This document shows, piece after piece, positions 1 through 11,946 of a stretch of 64,000 bases of DNA (positions are counted from its first letter, which is position 1; every line of letters begins with the position of its first letter). The notes under the pieces are model-generated. The model saw only the letters and a list, made by a program, of their open reading frames with translations. It made no database searches and had not been told where the DNA came from. Both the position numbers and the translations under genes were made by a program. The DNA is taken from the NCBI GenBank assembly GCA_947179155.2, contig OX359270.1, positions 822,501 through 886,500 of the forward strand. The letters are read 5' to 3'. Source of the stretch: Hedera helix (taxonomy: Eukaryota > Streptophyta > Magnoliopsida > Apiales > Araliaceae).

Positions 1-211
1 CTTCATCATCAGCCTCAAGGGAGTTGTTGAGCTTCTCGAGAGCAATAGGGGATGGCACGTGCGGGGGTTTTTCTAATAATTCATGGTCTTCTTGCTGGTC
101 GTCCGCCGTGGTGCACCATGGCTCTTGGATGGAGTTGATGTCAAAGACGGCCGGCCGGTAGACATCAACGGCGACGCTGGCCTCAATTCTTTTGGAAGAT
201 GCACAACCCAT
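1..211 (-). CDS. N-terminal exon of an N-myristoylated MGC-type protein (partial, runs off the left edge)
   Basis: The minus strand reads an open frame from an ATG at 209-211 to the window edge, 70 codons. The N-terminus is MGCASSKR. Gly2 fits an N-myristoylation signal and Cys3 could be palmitoylated, so membrane attachment is likely; this is inferred from the motif. The rest of the visible part is acidic and proline-containing (VYRPAVFDINSI, then EKPPHVPSPIALEKLNN) with no catalytic domain yet. Many plant MGC proteins, including glutaredoxin-like and DUF630-type families, start this way, so I do not assign a family. The GC content of this exon is well above that of the flanking DNA, as expected for coding sequence. 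Confidence 0.6.
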   Translation of the reverse strand, partial: MGCASSKRIEASVAVDVYRPAVFDINSIQEPWCTTADDQQEDHELLEKPPHVPSPIALEKLNNSLEADDE

Positions 212-498
212 TAGCTGGAGCTTATTAATAAATAATTATGAGTTAGTATAAGAAATATGATCGAGTTGAGAATGTATTGGATTGTATTATACATGGAAGA
301 AAAAGATGGAATTACAGTGTGTGATGGATAATTTGTTGTTTTATTGTATTTTGAAGACGACGAGTAATATGTGTGGTGTTACGTTAGCCAAAGAGACCTG
401 GTCGGTCTATCTCTTTATGTGTGGTATGAGATGAGATGAGATAAGATGACGTCGTATATAAATTTGAAAATGTGTATATATATATGGATGGAGCTTAG
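212..498. other. 5' flank of the edge gene
   Basis: AT-rich flank upstream of the minus-strand gene at 1-211. It contains a TATATATATATA tract near 475-485. I see no other gene or clear regulatory site. Confidence 0.4.
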
Positions 499-839
499 CA
501 TCTCCAGCAATGGTTTTTGTTGAGTTCCTAGATTAAATATAGTCTAGGATTCCTTTTTCTCCTCCAACAAATGGACTAAATTTAGTCCAAGACTATATTT
601 AAAATCCTCAAAAGATTATATCTAGGAATTGGATAGTCCATGGACTATAAATATAATAGTATTTAAATAGAAAAGTAGAAAGATGATAGGAGTTTTATTA
701 AATTTATTAATTATTTTAATCTTTTTATATTATAGTCCATGGGATAGTCCATCTGCTGGAATGGTGGAAGACTAAAGGACATTTGATGATGTCATATGGA
801 CTAAATATAGTCCATAATATAGTCCATCTGCTGGAGATG
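499..839. mobile_element. Small non-autonomous TIR element (MITE-like)
   Basis: The ends are an 11-bp perfect inverted repeat, CATCTCCAGCA at 499-509 and TGCTGGAGATG at 829-839. Inside are many copies of the self-complementary block TAGTCCATGGACTA and variants, which give a foldback structure. There is no coding capacity. CTTAG precedes the left end and recurs two bases after the right end, so the TSD is not settled. The superfamily is uncertain. Confidence 0.6.
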
Positions 840-1237
840 ACCTTAGGCCTTAAGACTGAAAAATTATTCAGGTTCTGGAATAACGTCAAGTGATATTTCA
901 GGTTAATGAATTTTTTTTATTTTAATAGTGTTTCACTGCTTGTAGCTCTGAATCCATTGAAATAGAGAAATTTCATTGGCATGGAGTACTACGTAACGTT
1001 ATCCCACTAGCTACTGAATAATTACTTCTTAAGAGTGAGGAAACGTGACAACATGTTATGGTTATCGAGCCACGAATAAGAATAGGAATATGGCCCATCG
1101 CTAGAAATTGTTGACGCAACATGTTACAATTAACAAATTCCTACTTGTGCTACTAGATCTTCTACTCAATCCCACTCAACTTTCAAAGCTCACTCGAGCC
1201 AACCCAACCCAACCCAACCCAACCCAACCCTATTTAT
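840..1237. other. Intergenic stretch, no gene seen
   Basis: Between the small TIR element and the outermost LTR. It holds no convincing coding sequence. Its right end is an AACCC microsatellite (annotated separately) followed by TATTTAT, which supplies the TTTAT target site of the large nested block. Confidence 0.5.
1197..1230. repeat. (AACCC)n microsatellite
   Basis: About seven tandem AACCC units immediately left of the outermost LTR insertion site. The unit resembles but is not the usual plant telomere repeat (CCCTAAA), so a simple microsatellite is the best description. Confidence 0.85.
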
Positions 1238-1568
1238 TATGATGCCTCCAAATTTAGATACTTTTATATCGAATTTAGTGCTCACGATACCATCTAAACA
1301 TCATGCATATAACTACTTAATCGATACATAATAGCATACATAACTACATCACAATAATATTTAACTTACATCTTGTCTTAGGTTTCCACAATCTTTACAT
1401 TCATCACAATTCTTAGTTACAAAAAACTAACATTATTCAGAGTTAAATACACAAATATGAATACATCATTAAAGCTAATATTAATCATTAGTCTTAGCTT
1501 TACCTTTATTTTTCTCGAAACTACTGACTTTCTCTGTCTTCACTATAAATGGAATTATAAAGCAAGTA

Positions 1569-1587
1569 TGAGCAAGGAGTTTGCTCA
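1569..1587. repeat. U5-side hairpin of the 1238 LTR
   Basis: TGAGCAA-GGAGT-TTGCTCA: a perfect 7-bp stem with a 5-nt loop, 331 bp from the LTR's 3' terminus. The stem is identical to those at 2241 and 5484 while the loop differs. Confidence 0.7.
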
Positions 1588-2240
1588 TCAAGTATATAAC
1601 AAATAATAATCAACAATTGAGTTCAAGGATCTATAAACTTATAAGATTCAATGATTTTCTGGTAAGTCATAAGGTGGTTCAATGAATCATAAATGGATCA
1701 TATACTAAGGAATATGAATCTGAAAACTGCAAGTTTGAGTAATTTAGGAATATCCAATCATGATGTATCTAGCAAAGAAAATTACGATCTCTCAATGTAT
1801 GAGTATATTTTATTAATGAGTGGTTGCTACGAACCATTGAACTCTATAGAGGATTAACAGTGATTAAATGAGAAATTTTTGGGAAACAAATACATGAGGT
1901 GATCAGTCTCGTAATACCTTACATTATGTATAACGTTTAGTGTGACGCCTCCAAATTCGGGTCACTCGAACCTCAGGTTCGGTGCTCATTATTCATCATT
2001 TGACAAACATTCATAACTAAATTTTCAACAACTTGCGAAAAATATACATAAATTCATTATAAAACGTACCATCAATCTCAAGTTCCGCTAACCTTAAATA
2101 CATCACTGTTACCGTATAATACAAAAGGTTTACAACATAAAATAAAAACTAATTACTTCTACTCATTCACCTTTCTTTTACCTTTGTACTCTTTAGATAA
2201 CTTGAGTTTAGCTTAAAAATAGTTCATGATATAGCAATGG

Positions 2241-2259
2241 TGAGCAACTACTTTGCTCA
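2241..2259. repeat. U5-side hairpin of the 1941 LTR
   Basis: TGAGCAA-CTACT-TTGCTCA: a perfect 7-bp stem with a 5-nt loop, about 300 bp from the element's 3' end. Confidence 0.75.
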
Positions 2260-3185
2260 GCAAGTTTAAATAAACAATAAAGGATATATCATGAATGAAA
2301 AAGAATTAACTCTTGGAACTTCAACAATATACAATAATTGTGAAGACATGCATCTTTGAATAACAACTTTCAATTGATTTAACATACTCCTTCTTCATGC
2401 TGAAAGGTCACAAGATCTTGAACATACGTTTTGAGTATTTATAATACCCTGTAGACATCATACTGTCATTTTGTTTTGAATATTAACAACCATTTCAATT
2501 GTAATATCCGGAGATAGACACTCTAGATGATCAGCCTATTGTATGTTTATATTATGCACATTATAACCATCCAATTTCGTTTTGATCGAAATTATTCCAT
2601 CCGACCGTAATTTTATCCTCTCATAATGATTTGTTCATTTCAATTTTTTTCATCAGATTTCGCACCACAACAATATGGTTTGGACTAACTTCAACAATAT
2701 TCAGATTTATGAATTTAATACATATATGGTCTAGCCGAAATAATTGACATTGATCTTTCTCTTTTATTGGTTTAACAAGAACAGTCATACGAATACACAT
2801 GCAATATCTAGCCGAAACAATTGACATAGATCTTTCTCTTTAAATAGTTCATAATGAGAACAGTCATGCGAATGCACATAAGTGCGAATATCAATAACAA
2901 TATAGATAAGAAATAATTCTTAATAATTATTTCATCATGCATTTCGAAACTAATTTCAACTTCTAGATACTTATCATAATAAAAATAAGTATATAAAACT
3001 TGCATAATGAAATGAATTTGAGTTTCAGAATAACTTGCCAAATAAATACAAGTTAAGGTTCAGAGAACTTGCCTGTTCCGTTGACTACTACTATTTAACT
3101 TAAAATAACTTCATTTGAATGACCTAACATTCAACAACATTGATCTACCAATCATCATATCATATAACTGTATTATACAATACTT

Positions 3186-3790
3186 AAATTATCTAACACT
3201 TAATCATAACTTTTAATCACTTAATAATATTATCAATCATTGATAATATTTTAATCACATAAGTATTATTTAAGAACATATCAATCATTTCCTAATATTC
3301 TCACCATTGATAATATATTATTCTCAAACAAATATTATTATCCATTTTGTAATATTTTAATCATTTACGAATACTATTAACCATTTTAATAATATTTTAT
3401 TCAATAATCAATATTATTAATCATTTAATAACATCTTACTCACATATTAACATTATTATTAATTTAATAATGTCTTACTCTTTCTAATAATAATATCTTA
3501 AATTATTTATAAATATTATTAACCATTTAATAATATTTTATTCACATACTAATATTTCTAACCATTTAATAATATTTTAATCATTTATTAATATTATTAA
3601 TCATTTAATAATATTTTATTAACTTTCTAATATTATTATCCATTTAATAATATTTTAATCATTTCTTAATATTATTAACTATTTAATAATATTTTATTTA
3701 CATATTAATATTATTAATCATTTACTTATTTAATTAAACATCTACAACATTTAATTTAAATTATTTGTATCCCATATTAATATTATTAAT
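3186..3790. repeat. AT-rich imperfect tandem array in the 1941 LTR
   Basis: Repeated blocks of the type AATATTATTAATCATTTAAT, about 35-45 bp apart, each self-complementary. Similar arrays, with different sequence, occur in the other minus-oriented LTRs at 9640-9850 and 14110-14960. Confidence 0.7.
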
Positions 3791-3895
3791 TTTAGAACAG
3801 TTTAACACTTTCTGACCTGAACCGATCCGACCCGTACTGCCAAAACCCAGTCCGACCCTGTTCGGTCCGAAAAAATTATTTTTCTAAAAAATAGC

Positions 3896-3945
3896 ACTGC
3901 GCCCTAACGCAGTGTTTTGTACTAAACACTGCGCCTCGGCGCAGT
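3896..3945. repeat. Nested GC-rich palindrome in the 1941 LTR
   Basis: Outer arms ACTGCGCC and GGCGCAGT enclose inner arms GCAGTGTTT and AAACACTGC around TGTACT, a 50-bp cruciform-forming unit. It lies about 770 bp downstream of the LTR TATA box and stands out from AT-rich surroundings. Confidence 0.75.
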
Positions 3946-4712
3946 CTGGCAGAATACATTTTCAAAATTTGTAGATTTTTCAATTCTGACACTTTTGATT
4001 CAAACTTGCATAAAATGAAATTTACAAAACCAAATAATACCAAATTGGTATTGTTAGCTTCGTAACTTAATAATCTACAATATTTCATGGATCGATCGTA
4101 TTTTTGAAATCATTTTTGACACAAAATTTAGGATCGATCGACTAGGATTTCCAAAACGACCTCTTTTAGAAAAGGACCATAACCTGTTCATTTCTTCATA
4201 TTTTTTAATCGTTCAAGTTGGGTTATCTTCATAACACATAGACCTATCATTCAAGACTCATAGATCATAAAAATAACTTACACATCTCAAATCATAAATC
4301 ATCAATCTAGACATTTAACTAGGGCTTTTACGTAAAACATGTTCATCTTCATCTTTCACCCATCTTTTCACATACTAACCATATCAAAACACTTATTATG
4401 AATTTTTAACCATAAATCTTCTTCACATAGATCCTTCCATAATCAAGCTTGATTAAACTCATACATAAAGAAAATCATAACTAAAGTTTTAGAAACTTTT
4501 AAACCTTCGATGGAAATCTTCTTCTTGGAAATGGTTGGAACTCCTTCTTGATCTTCTTGTATGGACCAAAAATCACCCACACTTAGCAACACTCAAAGTG
4601 TTTGCTTCTCTAGAACTCTTACAAATGCTCTAGCTTCTCTCTACAACTTTCTCTCTCTAAATTTTAGTGAATTGAGCAAATGAACCAATATTTGCACACG
4701 TGTTGGACATTT

Positions 4713-4721
4713 CTATTTATA
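4713..4721 (-). promoter_or_regulatory. LTR TATA box (1941-13527 element)
   Basis: CTATTTATA on the plus strand, so TATAAATAG on the minus strand. It lies about 2.77 kb from the element's 3' end and marks the probable U3/R border. Confidence 0.6.
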
Positions 4722-4993
4722 GAACTCTAGGATTTCACCATTAGCTCTCCTAATCAACTAACATTAGTTCATTAAGGCTCTAATCTTGCTTGCTATTGCT
4801 TGGAATGATAACTTAAGTGACATTTTGAATGACCATATGAATGACTAGGGTTGGTGGGGAGTTGTTAAGCAACTTTGTACTCAAAATCACCAAATAAGCA
4901 AGCTTCCCATCCATGTGGGGCCTAAAATTCAAGAATCATATTATAATTTCTCCAATTTGGCTTTATTTTTATGTCCTATATAATTATATAAGC

Positions 4994-4996
<3 letters not shown>

Positions 4997-5067
<71 letters not shown>
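4997..5067. repeat. (TA)n-(CA)n microsatellite
   Basis: About 40 bp of TA repeats followed by about 30 bp of CA repeats, inside the 1941 LTR next to the insertion point of the 5169 element. Confidence 0.95.
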
Positions 5068-5069
<2 letters not shown>

Positions 5070-5483
5070 CTATATATGTATATATATTCACCTATACATG
5101 CACATTGGGCTCCATTTTGGATCTTTGAATTAATTTTATTTGGACTTTGAATTACAATTGTTTGGGCTTGTAACACCCCCCAAATTCGGGTACCTTAGAC
5201 TTGGTACGTCACGATACATCATTTTCATATGTGTTCTATAACTAATGCGGAATATATAAATATAAATTATTTATTTTAGAGTATTCTACAACATTTACCA
5301 AGGTTTCTAACCTTAACTTACATATATACCTTTAGATTCACAAAAATATTTACACAATTAACTTACATCAAATAACTAATTAGTTATCATGTATAACACT
5401 ATAATCTTGTCCTATGCTTCTGTCTCCGTCTTTCCTCGAACATTTATATTAATCTGAAATTTGTTATCATGATATAGCAAGGG

Positions 5484-5502
5484 TGAGCAATGACTTTGCT
5501 CA
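5484..5502. repeat. U5-side hairpin of the 5169 LTR
   Basis: TGAGCAA-TGACT-TTGCTCA: the same perfect stem as in the 1238 and 1941 LTRs with another loop, 315 bp from the 3' end. Confidence 0.75.
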
Positions 5503-6419
5503 GCAAGTTTAAATACAATAAAGATATATCATGATTGAAAGAAAGAATAAGCTTTCGAATTTTTAACAATATAATAATTGTGAAAGAGTACGAATCATAA
5601 TTTCAAAAATTGAATGACTGAATCAATTAATGTTGAGTGTCAATAATGATTATGAACAAATTTAACTGAACCTTATGGTAATGAATGTGATAAACCTTTC
5701 ATACCTGATAAACATATGCAACATGCACTATATGCGAATTAATAATTTAAAGAAGTAAAATAATTAAACCACTAGCATGCTTGAAACATAGCAACTCAAG
5801 TTTGAGTTAAGAGGAACTTGCTCAATAGAAATTTGAGTAAGGTTAGGGAACTTGCCTTATCTGTTGATTACTGCTACGCAATCTAATTTAACCTCTTATG
5901 AAAGACCTATCAGTTATAAGATTGATCTTTCAATTAACATATCATATTATACCTCATAACACTATTTCTAATATTTAAGCACATTGTAAGACCCCGAATT
6001 TTATGAAATACAAAATTTAATTTTTCTTCATATATATATTTTTTTGAAACAGTAAGTGGTTAAATTAACAAAATTGAAAGTTAAGGATGTTATGTGCAAA
6101 TTTTATTTTGTCGGACAATATTCGCTTTGTCGGGGAATATTCGTTTGGTCGGGGAATATTCGTTTGGTCCGACGGCGCCGAAATAACAAATTATTGGTGG
6201 ACCCCACAACGGAATATTTGTCGGATATAGAAAACGACAGAAGTAACCTTTTTAAATAAAAATAGTCAACGGAACTGTTAAAATACCGGTGATAAAAGAA
6301 TAGTAGCATACGGTAGTTATTGGTATTTTCTGTAGCACTCGGTACTCTACAGTAACACGCGGTATTGCATAGTGTCTCATATTATTGGTCTGATAATTGA
6401 CACCGTAACTGTTACGCAT

Positions 6420-6670
6420 CATTTCATCGATAATTGTCACTGCATAATATTTTATATTATCAATTCAATAATTGTTGTTACACAGTATTTTGCATTATTG
6501 ATTTAATAATTGTCATTACACTGTATTTTATATCATTGAGTCAATAATTGTTGTTGCACTGTTTTTAAAATTATTGAACCTAATAATTGTCACAGTAACA
6601 TATGCACAGTAATTCACATTATTGAATCAATAATTGTCATTACACAGTAACGTATGCTTTATTTTACATT
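6420..6670. repeat. Palindromic tandem repeats in U3 of the 5987 LTR
   Basis: Several copies of a roughly 45-bp unit built on an ATTATTGA...TCAATAATTG palindrome followed by CATTACACAGTATTTTA. The sister LTRs carry the same type of array at 16750-16930 and 31390-31600, always in U3. Confidence 0.75.
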
Positions 6671-6794
6671 ATTGTTATCTCTATTATGATGTTATTTAAA
6701 CAGTTGTATTTCATTAATTTATTGACTTGATATCTAAGAGCTAACTATACTGTATTTATAACAATTAGTCATAATAATTGAATTGATAAAGTTA

Positions 6795-7047
6795 TTTGTT
6801 TATAATATAAAGTTAGGTGATTATTAGGTGATATGAAATGAATGGTGTAGATTAAAGTGTGAATTATTGTTGAATAATTGAATTGATTTGTTTATAATAT
6901 AAAGTTAGATGATTATTAGGTGATATGAAATGAATGGTGTAGATTAAAGTGTGAATTATTGTTGAATAATTAAATTGATTTGTTTATAATATAAAGTTAG
7001 GTGATTATTAGGTGATATGAAATGAATGGTGTAGATTAAAGATAATA
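6795..7047. repeat. 92-bp tandem repeat in U3 of the 5987 LTR
   Basis: Copies start at 6795, 6887 and 6979 with a 92-bp period. The third is partial and decays toward the TATA box. The copies are nearly identical, so the duplication is recent. The other family members lack it. Confidence 0.85.
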
Positions 7048-7129
7048 TAATATTTGAAATGGATGGTGTAGATTAAAAGATGATCTTTAAATGAATGGTT
7101 TAGATTAAATGAATGATAAGATTTTTGGC

Positions 7130-7138
7130 TATAAATAG
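7130..7138 (+). promoter_or_regulatory. LTR TATA box (5987-8897 element)
   Basis: TATAAATAG followed by AAGCCTTAACTTAAGG. The relative at 16333 has TATAATTAGGGGGCTTAGCATAAGG in the same place, which supports a conserved core promoter. Confidence 0.65.
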
Positions 7139-7510
7139 AAGCCTTAACTTAAGGATTTTTCATAAACTTCCTTACTTGTTCTTTCTTTCTCTCTCTAAAT
7201 ACTTCTTGTGAAAGTTCTCTCTAAGTGTGCTTAAGTCATCTTGAGTATTTGTGAAGATCTATAAGTATACGTGTACTGTTCAAGTTAATCAACCTCATTT
7301 AAATCAATATCCAGTCACGTGTTGAGGTAAGGGATACCATCTTTTTCATCTTCCATTATTCAAACGTACTATGGTAAGGGATACCATCTTTTTTATCTTC
7401 CATTATTCAAACATACTATGGTAAGGGATTATCATTATTTGATTCTCGATAATAATATTGTTTCTTCCTTACTCGCAAGACGTGCCTTTTATTTCCATGT
7501 ATTAAATTGT

Positions 7511-7710
7511 GGGAATAACCTTACGGAGCGGATTGCCGCCTGTTGGTGAATAACCTTTCGTATTCATTCATTATTAATCTCTGAGAATAACCTTACGGAG
7601 CGGATGGCCGCCTGTTTGGTGAATAACTCTTTGTACTCAAATTCTATTAAATTGTGGGAATAACCTTACGGAGCGGATTGCCGCCTGTTGGTGAATAACC
7701 CTTTGTATTA
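7511..7710. repeat. 72-73-bp tandem repeat in R-U5 of the 5987 LTR
   Basis: Three copies, starting at 7511, 7583 and 7656, share AATAACCTTACGGAGCGGAT and a GCCGCCTGTT core, which is unusually GC-rich for this element. Confidence 0.85.
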
Positions 7711-10700
7711 ATTTCCTTCACCTTTTGTTAATCAAACCTGCTACGGTAAGGGATATTATTTTCTTTCATACTCCTAAATCGAAATTTATTATGGAACTAT
7801 TACTTCTATAATTCCTGAAAATATTATATGTTCCATAATAATTGAACTTCATTATTTCAACTGAACCTTCCTATTTACGTGAACCTTTATATTGAATTGT
7901 AACCGTTATTCTGAACTGTGGATCTTGAATATCATTTTTAAATTTCACTCCACATCATGTTGACAATTTGGACATTATTTGAATCTGTACAAAGTAAACT
8001 TCCGATACTTATTGTTATCCTATTTCTTCTGTTCATCATTTATATCATTCTAATCATCCAAAAATCAAGCTGTTGTGAATATCTGTGGCCGGGGGCACAG
8101 ATGTGATATATTTGTTGAACAGATGATAGGTTAAAGGCGATATAATAGGTTAAAGGCGATACATCTGTTCGGTGTCTTTTATGGCACGTGGTGAATGTTC
8201 TCTTTGGCCCGTAGTGCAAAGATGAACTGTTGTTTGGTATGATTATGACCAAAGGCTGAATCTGGTATAATCATGACCGTTGGTGCTATATTGAATATCT
8301 TTGGCCCGTAGTACAAAGATGAACTGTTGATGTGCATGATTATGATCAGGAACTGTGAATTTGTATTATCTTGACTAATGATATTTCAGATGATAAAAGT
8401 TGATGATGTTTTTCCTAAAAAGAGAACCGAGTGGACATTATAGTCTGCATTATTCTTCTAATAGATTACTCATTCCGCTGCTATTATTGATCTGAACGTT
8501 GTTTAAGAATTTAACTGCAGTTTTTGATATAAACCTTGTAGTCTATTGTATTCTATCAAGAACTCAACTGTTGAAGACTAATGATAATTTATTCGTCATT
8601 ATCTTAGTCATGATATTCTTTACTGGGCTATTTGAGCTCACCCTTTCTTTTGTTCCATTGTTTTTCAACAGGAGATGAAAACATAACAGGGTCTAGCCGG
8701 GGAATGGAGTGAGGGTCCGAGGAATAGTTATCATAGTCTTCACGTTTTGTAAAATAGTGTGGCAATAATAGTGAAGACTTAGTTGTGTATTATTATACAC
8801 TGTATTGTTGTACGTTGTGCTTTGTTGTAATAATTTTGTTGTAGTATTTTGACGACTCAAGTTTGGGCTGTGTGGGCCCAGATTTGGGGGCGTCACACAC
8901 ATAATCAAATATTAGATAGCACCTTAAGACCATACGTATTCATAATTCTAAAACTAGCACACATCGAGTTTTTAACAGTGTTCAAGATAGTATACTGAGT
9001 GGTTTTCCACAAACAATTAACAAACTAGTTTCCGTCTCATCAACACATGGTTACGCTTTCGAAGCTAGCTAGCTTAAGTTAAGCCGTTGCGTGCAAGGGC
9101 GCTAAGAGCATCATTGCATTCATTAAGATAGATTGAAAGCCTATCTACTTCAGGTTTCGTGTTCTTGCGAGTGAGAGGTGTGGCATCCTAGTCTAGTTGA
9201 TGCTTGTTGATTGTTGCACTCTAAACCATAGGAGTCAAGTGCTTTACACTGTTTTCATAATGAGTTAGATTGGTTGCTAGTTCGTATATACCTCCGCTCC
9301 CTGAAGGAATCGTTTAGCCCAGATACTATACATTAACCATTAAAGAGTACGACTGTACCACTATTTTATCATAAACCTTATGAATTAACACTAAGTCTTT
9401 CATTTTATAAGTTCTTCTTTATAATACAATAAGCCAAATACTAGTTCAGTAATCGAAATTGTCTAAACATACCAATCTAGCAACCTGGATTCAAACTATT
9501 CAATTAAACAAACTGTTTTCCAATCCAGCAAACCGGATTCAAATTGTATTCCCCTTTTTTAACGTATTGAATTTCCAATTCATTATACTATTCAATATAG
9601 CCTATTAAATGTCCAATCAATAACTTAACTTAACTTTTAACTTTTTAATTAATATTATTAATTATTTAATAATATTCAATTACTTACTAATATTATTAAT
9701 CATTAAATAATATTTTAAATCAATGATTTAATAACACTTTACTCTAAATGTTATTAATCACTTAATAATATCTTAATCTAATATTATTAATATCTTAATA
9801 ATATTTTAATTATTTATTATACCAATAAATAATTTATTTTAATTGTTTAATCTTCACTAATTCGTTTATTTAATAACCATAAAAGGCCATAAACATAATA
9901 TATCATCAAAAATAACCAAATCACCCTTCAAAAATTTGAATATAGCATATCTAGGGTTCTCAAGCCATAAAATTCTATTTTTCAAATTTTCAACATCACA
10001 TAATTAATTTAATACATTTATTCATAACTAGATCATTTCCATAAAAAATACCAAATCAGTTCTAATTTAATTTTTTTCTTTTCTATTTTATGGTTTTTGA
10101 TAGAATATGAATCCCTTATGAACATATATTTTTCTGGATTTTTTTTTTAAAATTCATTTACTATATTTAAATAGTCCAAAACAATCAAATATTGCTACAT
10201 GTATCATAAATCGAAACTTAGTCTGAAAATTCTGAAATTTTCAAGGTATGATCCTGTCATACATATATACCTCCAGTAAAAATTTCATAATTGTTGTAGT
10301 TACAAAAAAATAGTTATTCGAGTGTACTTTTAAAAGTAGTCATTTACCGTAAAATCAATATCTCTTATTCTACTAGACCAAAAATTCTGAAATTTTTACA
10401 GGCCTCAAATAACTTCTCATATTATCACTCCAATTTTTTCAAGAATTTTTAGAGTAAAATAAATAGATAAAACAGCCCCTGAAAATAGATGGCCAACAAG
10501 CTTTTTCACCATTTCTTGAAAAATCTGGACAGTTTTCACTCCAATAGCTACCACGGTTTGTAAACTCAATATTTTTGAGTGATACCACTTGGGTTTACTA
10601 GTTAACTTACATATCTATCACCCCCTTTGACGGATCGTAAAAAGAAGGTGTAGAATTTAAATGGTAGATTTTTAAAGTATTAGAAAGTTAGGGTTTTCTA

Positions 10701-11847
10701 ACTTTTTCAAAACATAGTTTTTATTTTTTTCTCCTTGATCCAACTTTTGACACTCCAAAGGAATAGATCTAAACATATAACACTTATAAACATGTAGATT
10801 CAAAGTTTTGGAGTTCAAAATCATAACGTCATGGTTCAAAACAACCAAAAATCATTTCTTTTCTCTCTCTTAGAAGCTTAATGACTTGGAAAGAAGATGA
10901 TCAATGGCATAAGTCTTGGACTTGAACTAGATTTAATTTCAATTAAATCTTCCATTCTTATACCCTTAATTAACCAATTTGGAATCTCCTTATAAATTTA
11001 CCAATCAAAAGCTAGGACTTGAAAAATATACAATCTAATTTAATGGACTTGAAATATTATGCATTCTAGCTAAATCTCTTCTTTCAATACTTACTTTACC
11101 AATTTGGAATCTTATTTCGTGTCCACCAATCAAAAGTTAGGACTTGAAAAGAAAATTAATTTTGATTGAATTCTAAGAATCTCATCCTTTTATTAACCAA
11201 TTTGGATATTCATCTCACTTCCACCAATCAAGAAGCTTGAAAATTAATGTTGACCACCTTTTTGACTTTTCACTTAAATTAATTTATATATCAAATGTTA
11301 GACCACTAATAACAATCCAATTAGACTCAATCTAATTTACACATTGGGCCATCATAACTTTTCTTGCATACATGCAATTTTAATGCTCATAGTAGCTAGT
11401 TTAATTAAAAAAATGGTCTCATATTAATAATCAATTTAATTAACTTGAATATTTAATCCAATTAAACTCATCATATTCAAGAATTACTTGAATATTTACT
11501 TAGCTTGCTTTATCAATGTATTGATATTAACATCTTTATGTTAGTCCATGAAATTAATATATTCACTTATTAGACTTACCTTTAATTAAATTAACATTCA
11601 AATCACATAGTCATACAATAGTTTAATTAAATTCACTAGGGTTTATTCTATTGAAAATAAATTCCTAATTTAATTTTCAATGTACATTAATAATTGCGGT
11701 TATTACAATATGTGTCATTAATAAGATTCTCCAAAGACAATTTGGTCATTAAGGTTAATATAATTATTTTTCTCAATTCCTACACTTAACCCAAGTATGG
11801 TTATATTAACCATAGCTAGTTTATTAACATATACCTCAATTTATTTA

Positions 11848-11849
<2 letters not shown>

Positions 11850-11942
<93 letters not shown>
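11850..11942. repeat. (CA)n-(TA)n microsatellite
   Basis: About 45 bp of CA repeats followed by about 47 bp of TA repeats inside the 5169 LTR. Confidence 0.95.

Positions 11943-11946
<4 letters not shown>

Larger units (their letters stand above)
5987..8897 (+). mobile_element. Fourth-level solo LTR (2911 bp) nested in 5169-12780
   Basis: Starts TGTAAGACCCCGAATTTT and ends GATTTGGGGGCGTCACA, with a perfect TSD CACAT at 5982-5986 and 8898-8902. A TATA box at 7130-7138 divides it into about 1.14 kb of U3 and 1.76 kb of R-U5. The U3 holds palindromic repeats (6420-6670) and a 92-bp tandem repeat (6795-7047). The R-U5 part holds a 73-bp tandem repeat (7511-7710). Same family as 16333-18877 and 30972-33378, with matching starts, TATA surroundings and the segment reading TTGACAATTTGGACATTATTTGAAT near the middle of U5. 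Confidence 0.9.

Noticed and set aside
1197..1230. Interstitial telomere repeat
   Set aside because: The unit is AACCC, not the plant CCCTAAA repeat, and only about seven units are present.
4913..5176. Open frames on both strands with IYIYIY and THTHTH
   Set aside because: Artefacts of the TA/CA microsatellite.
11640..11712. Possible LTR end (GGTTATTACA) suggesting another nested element
   Set aside because: No matching TG start with an ATATG target site that also resembles the family was found; the only candidate (5232) lies inside a region clearly homologous to the host LTR.
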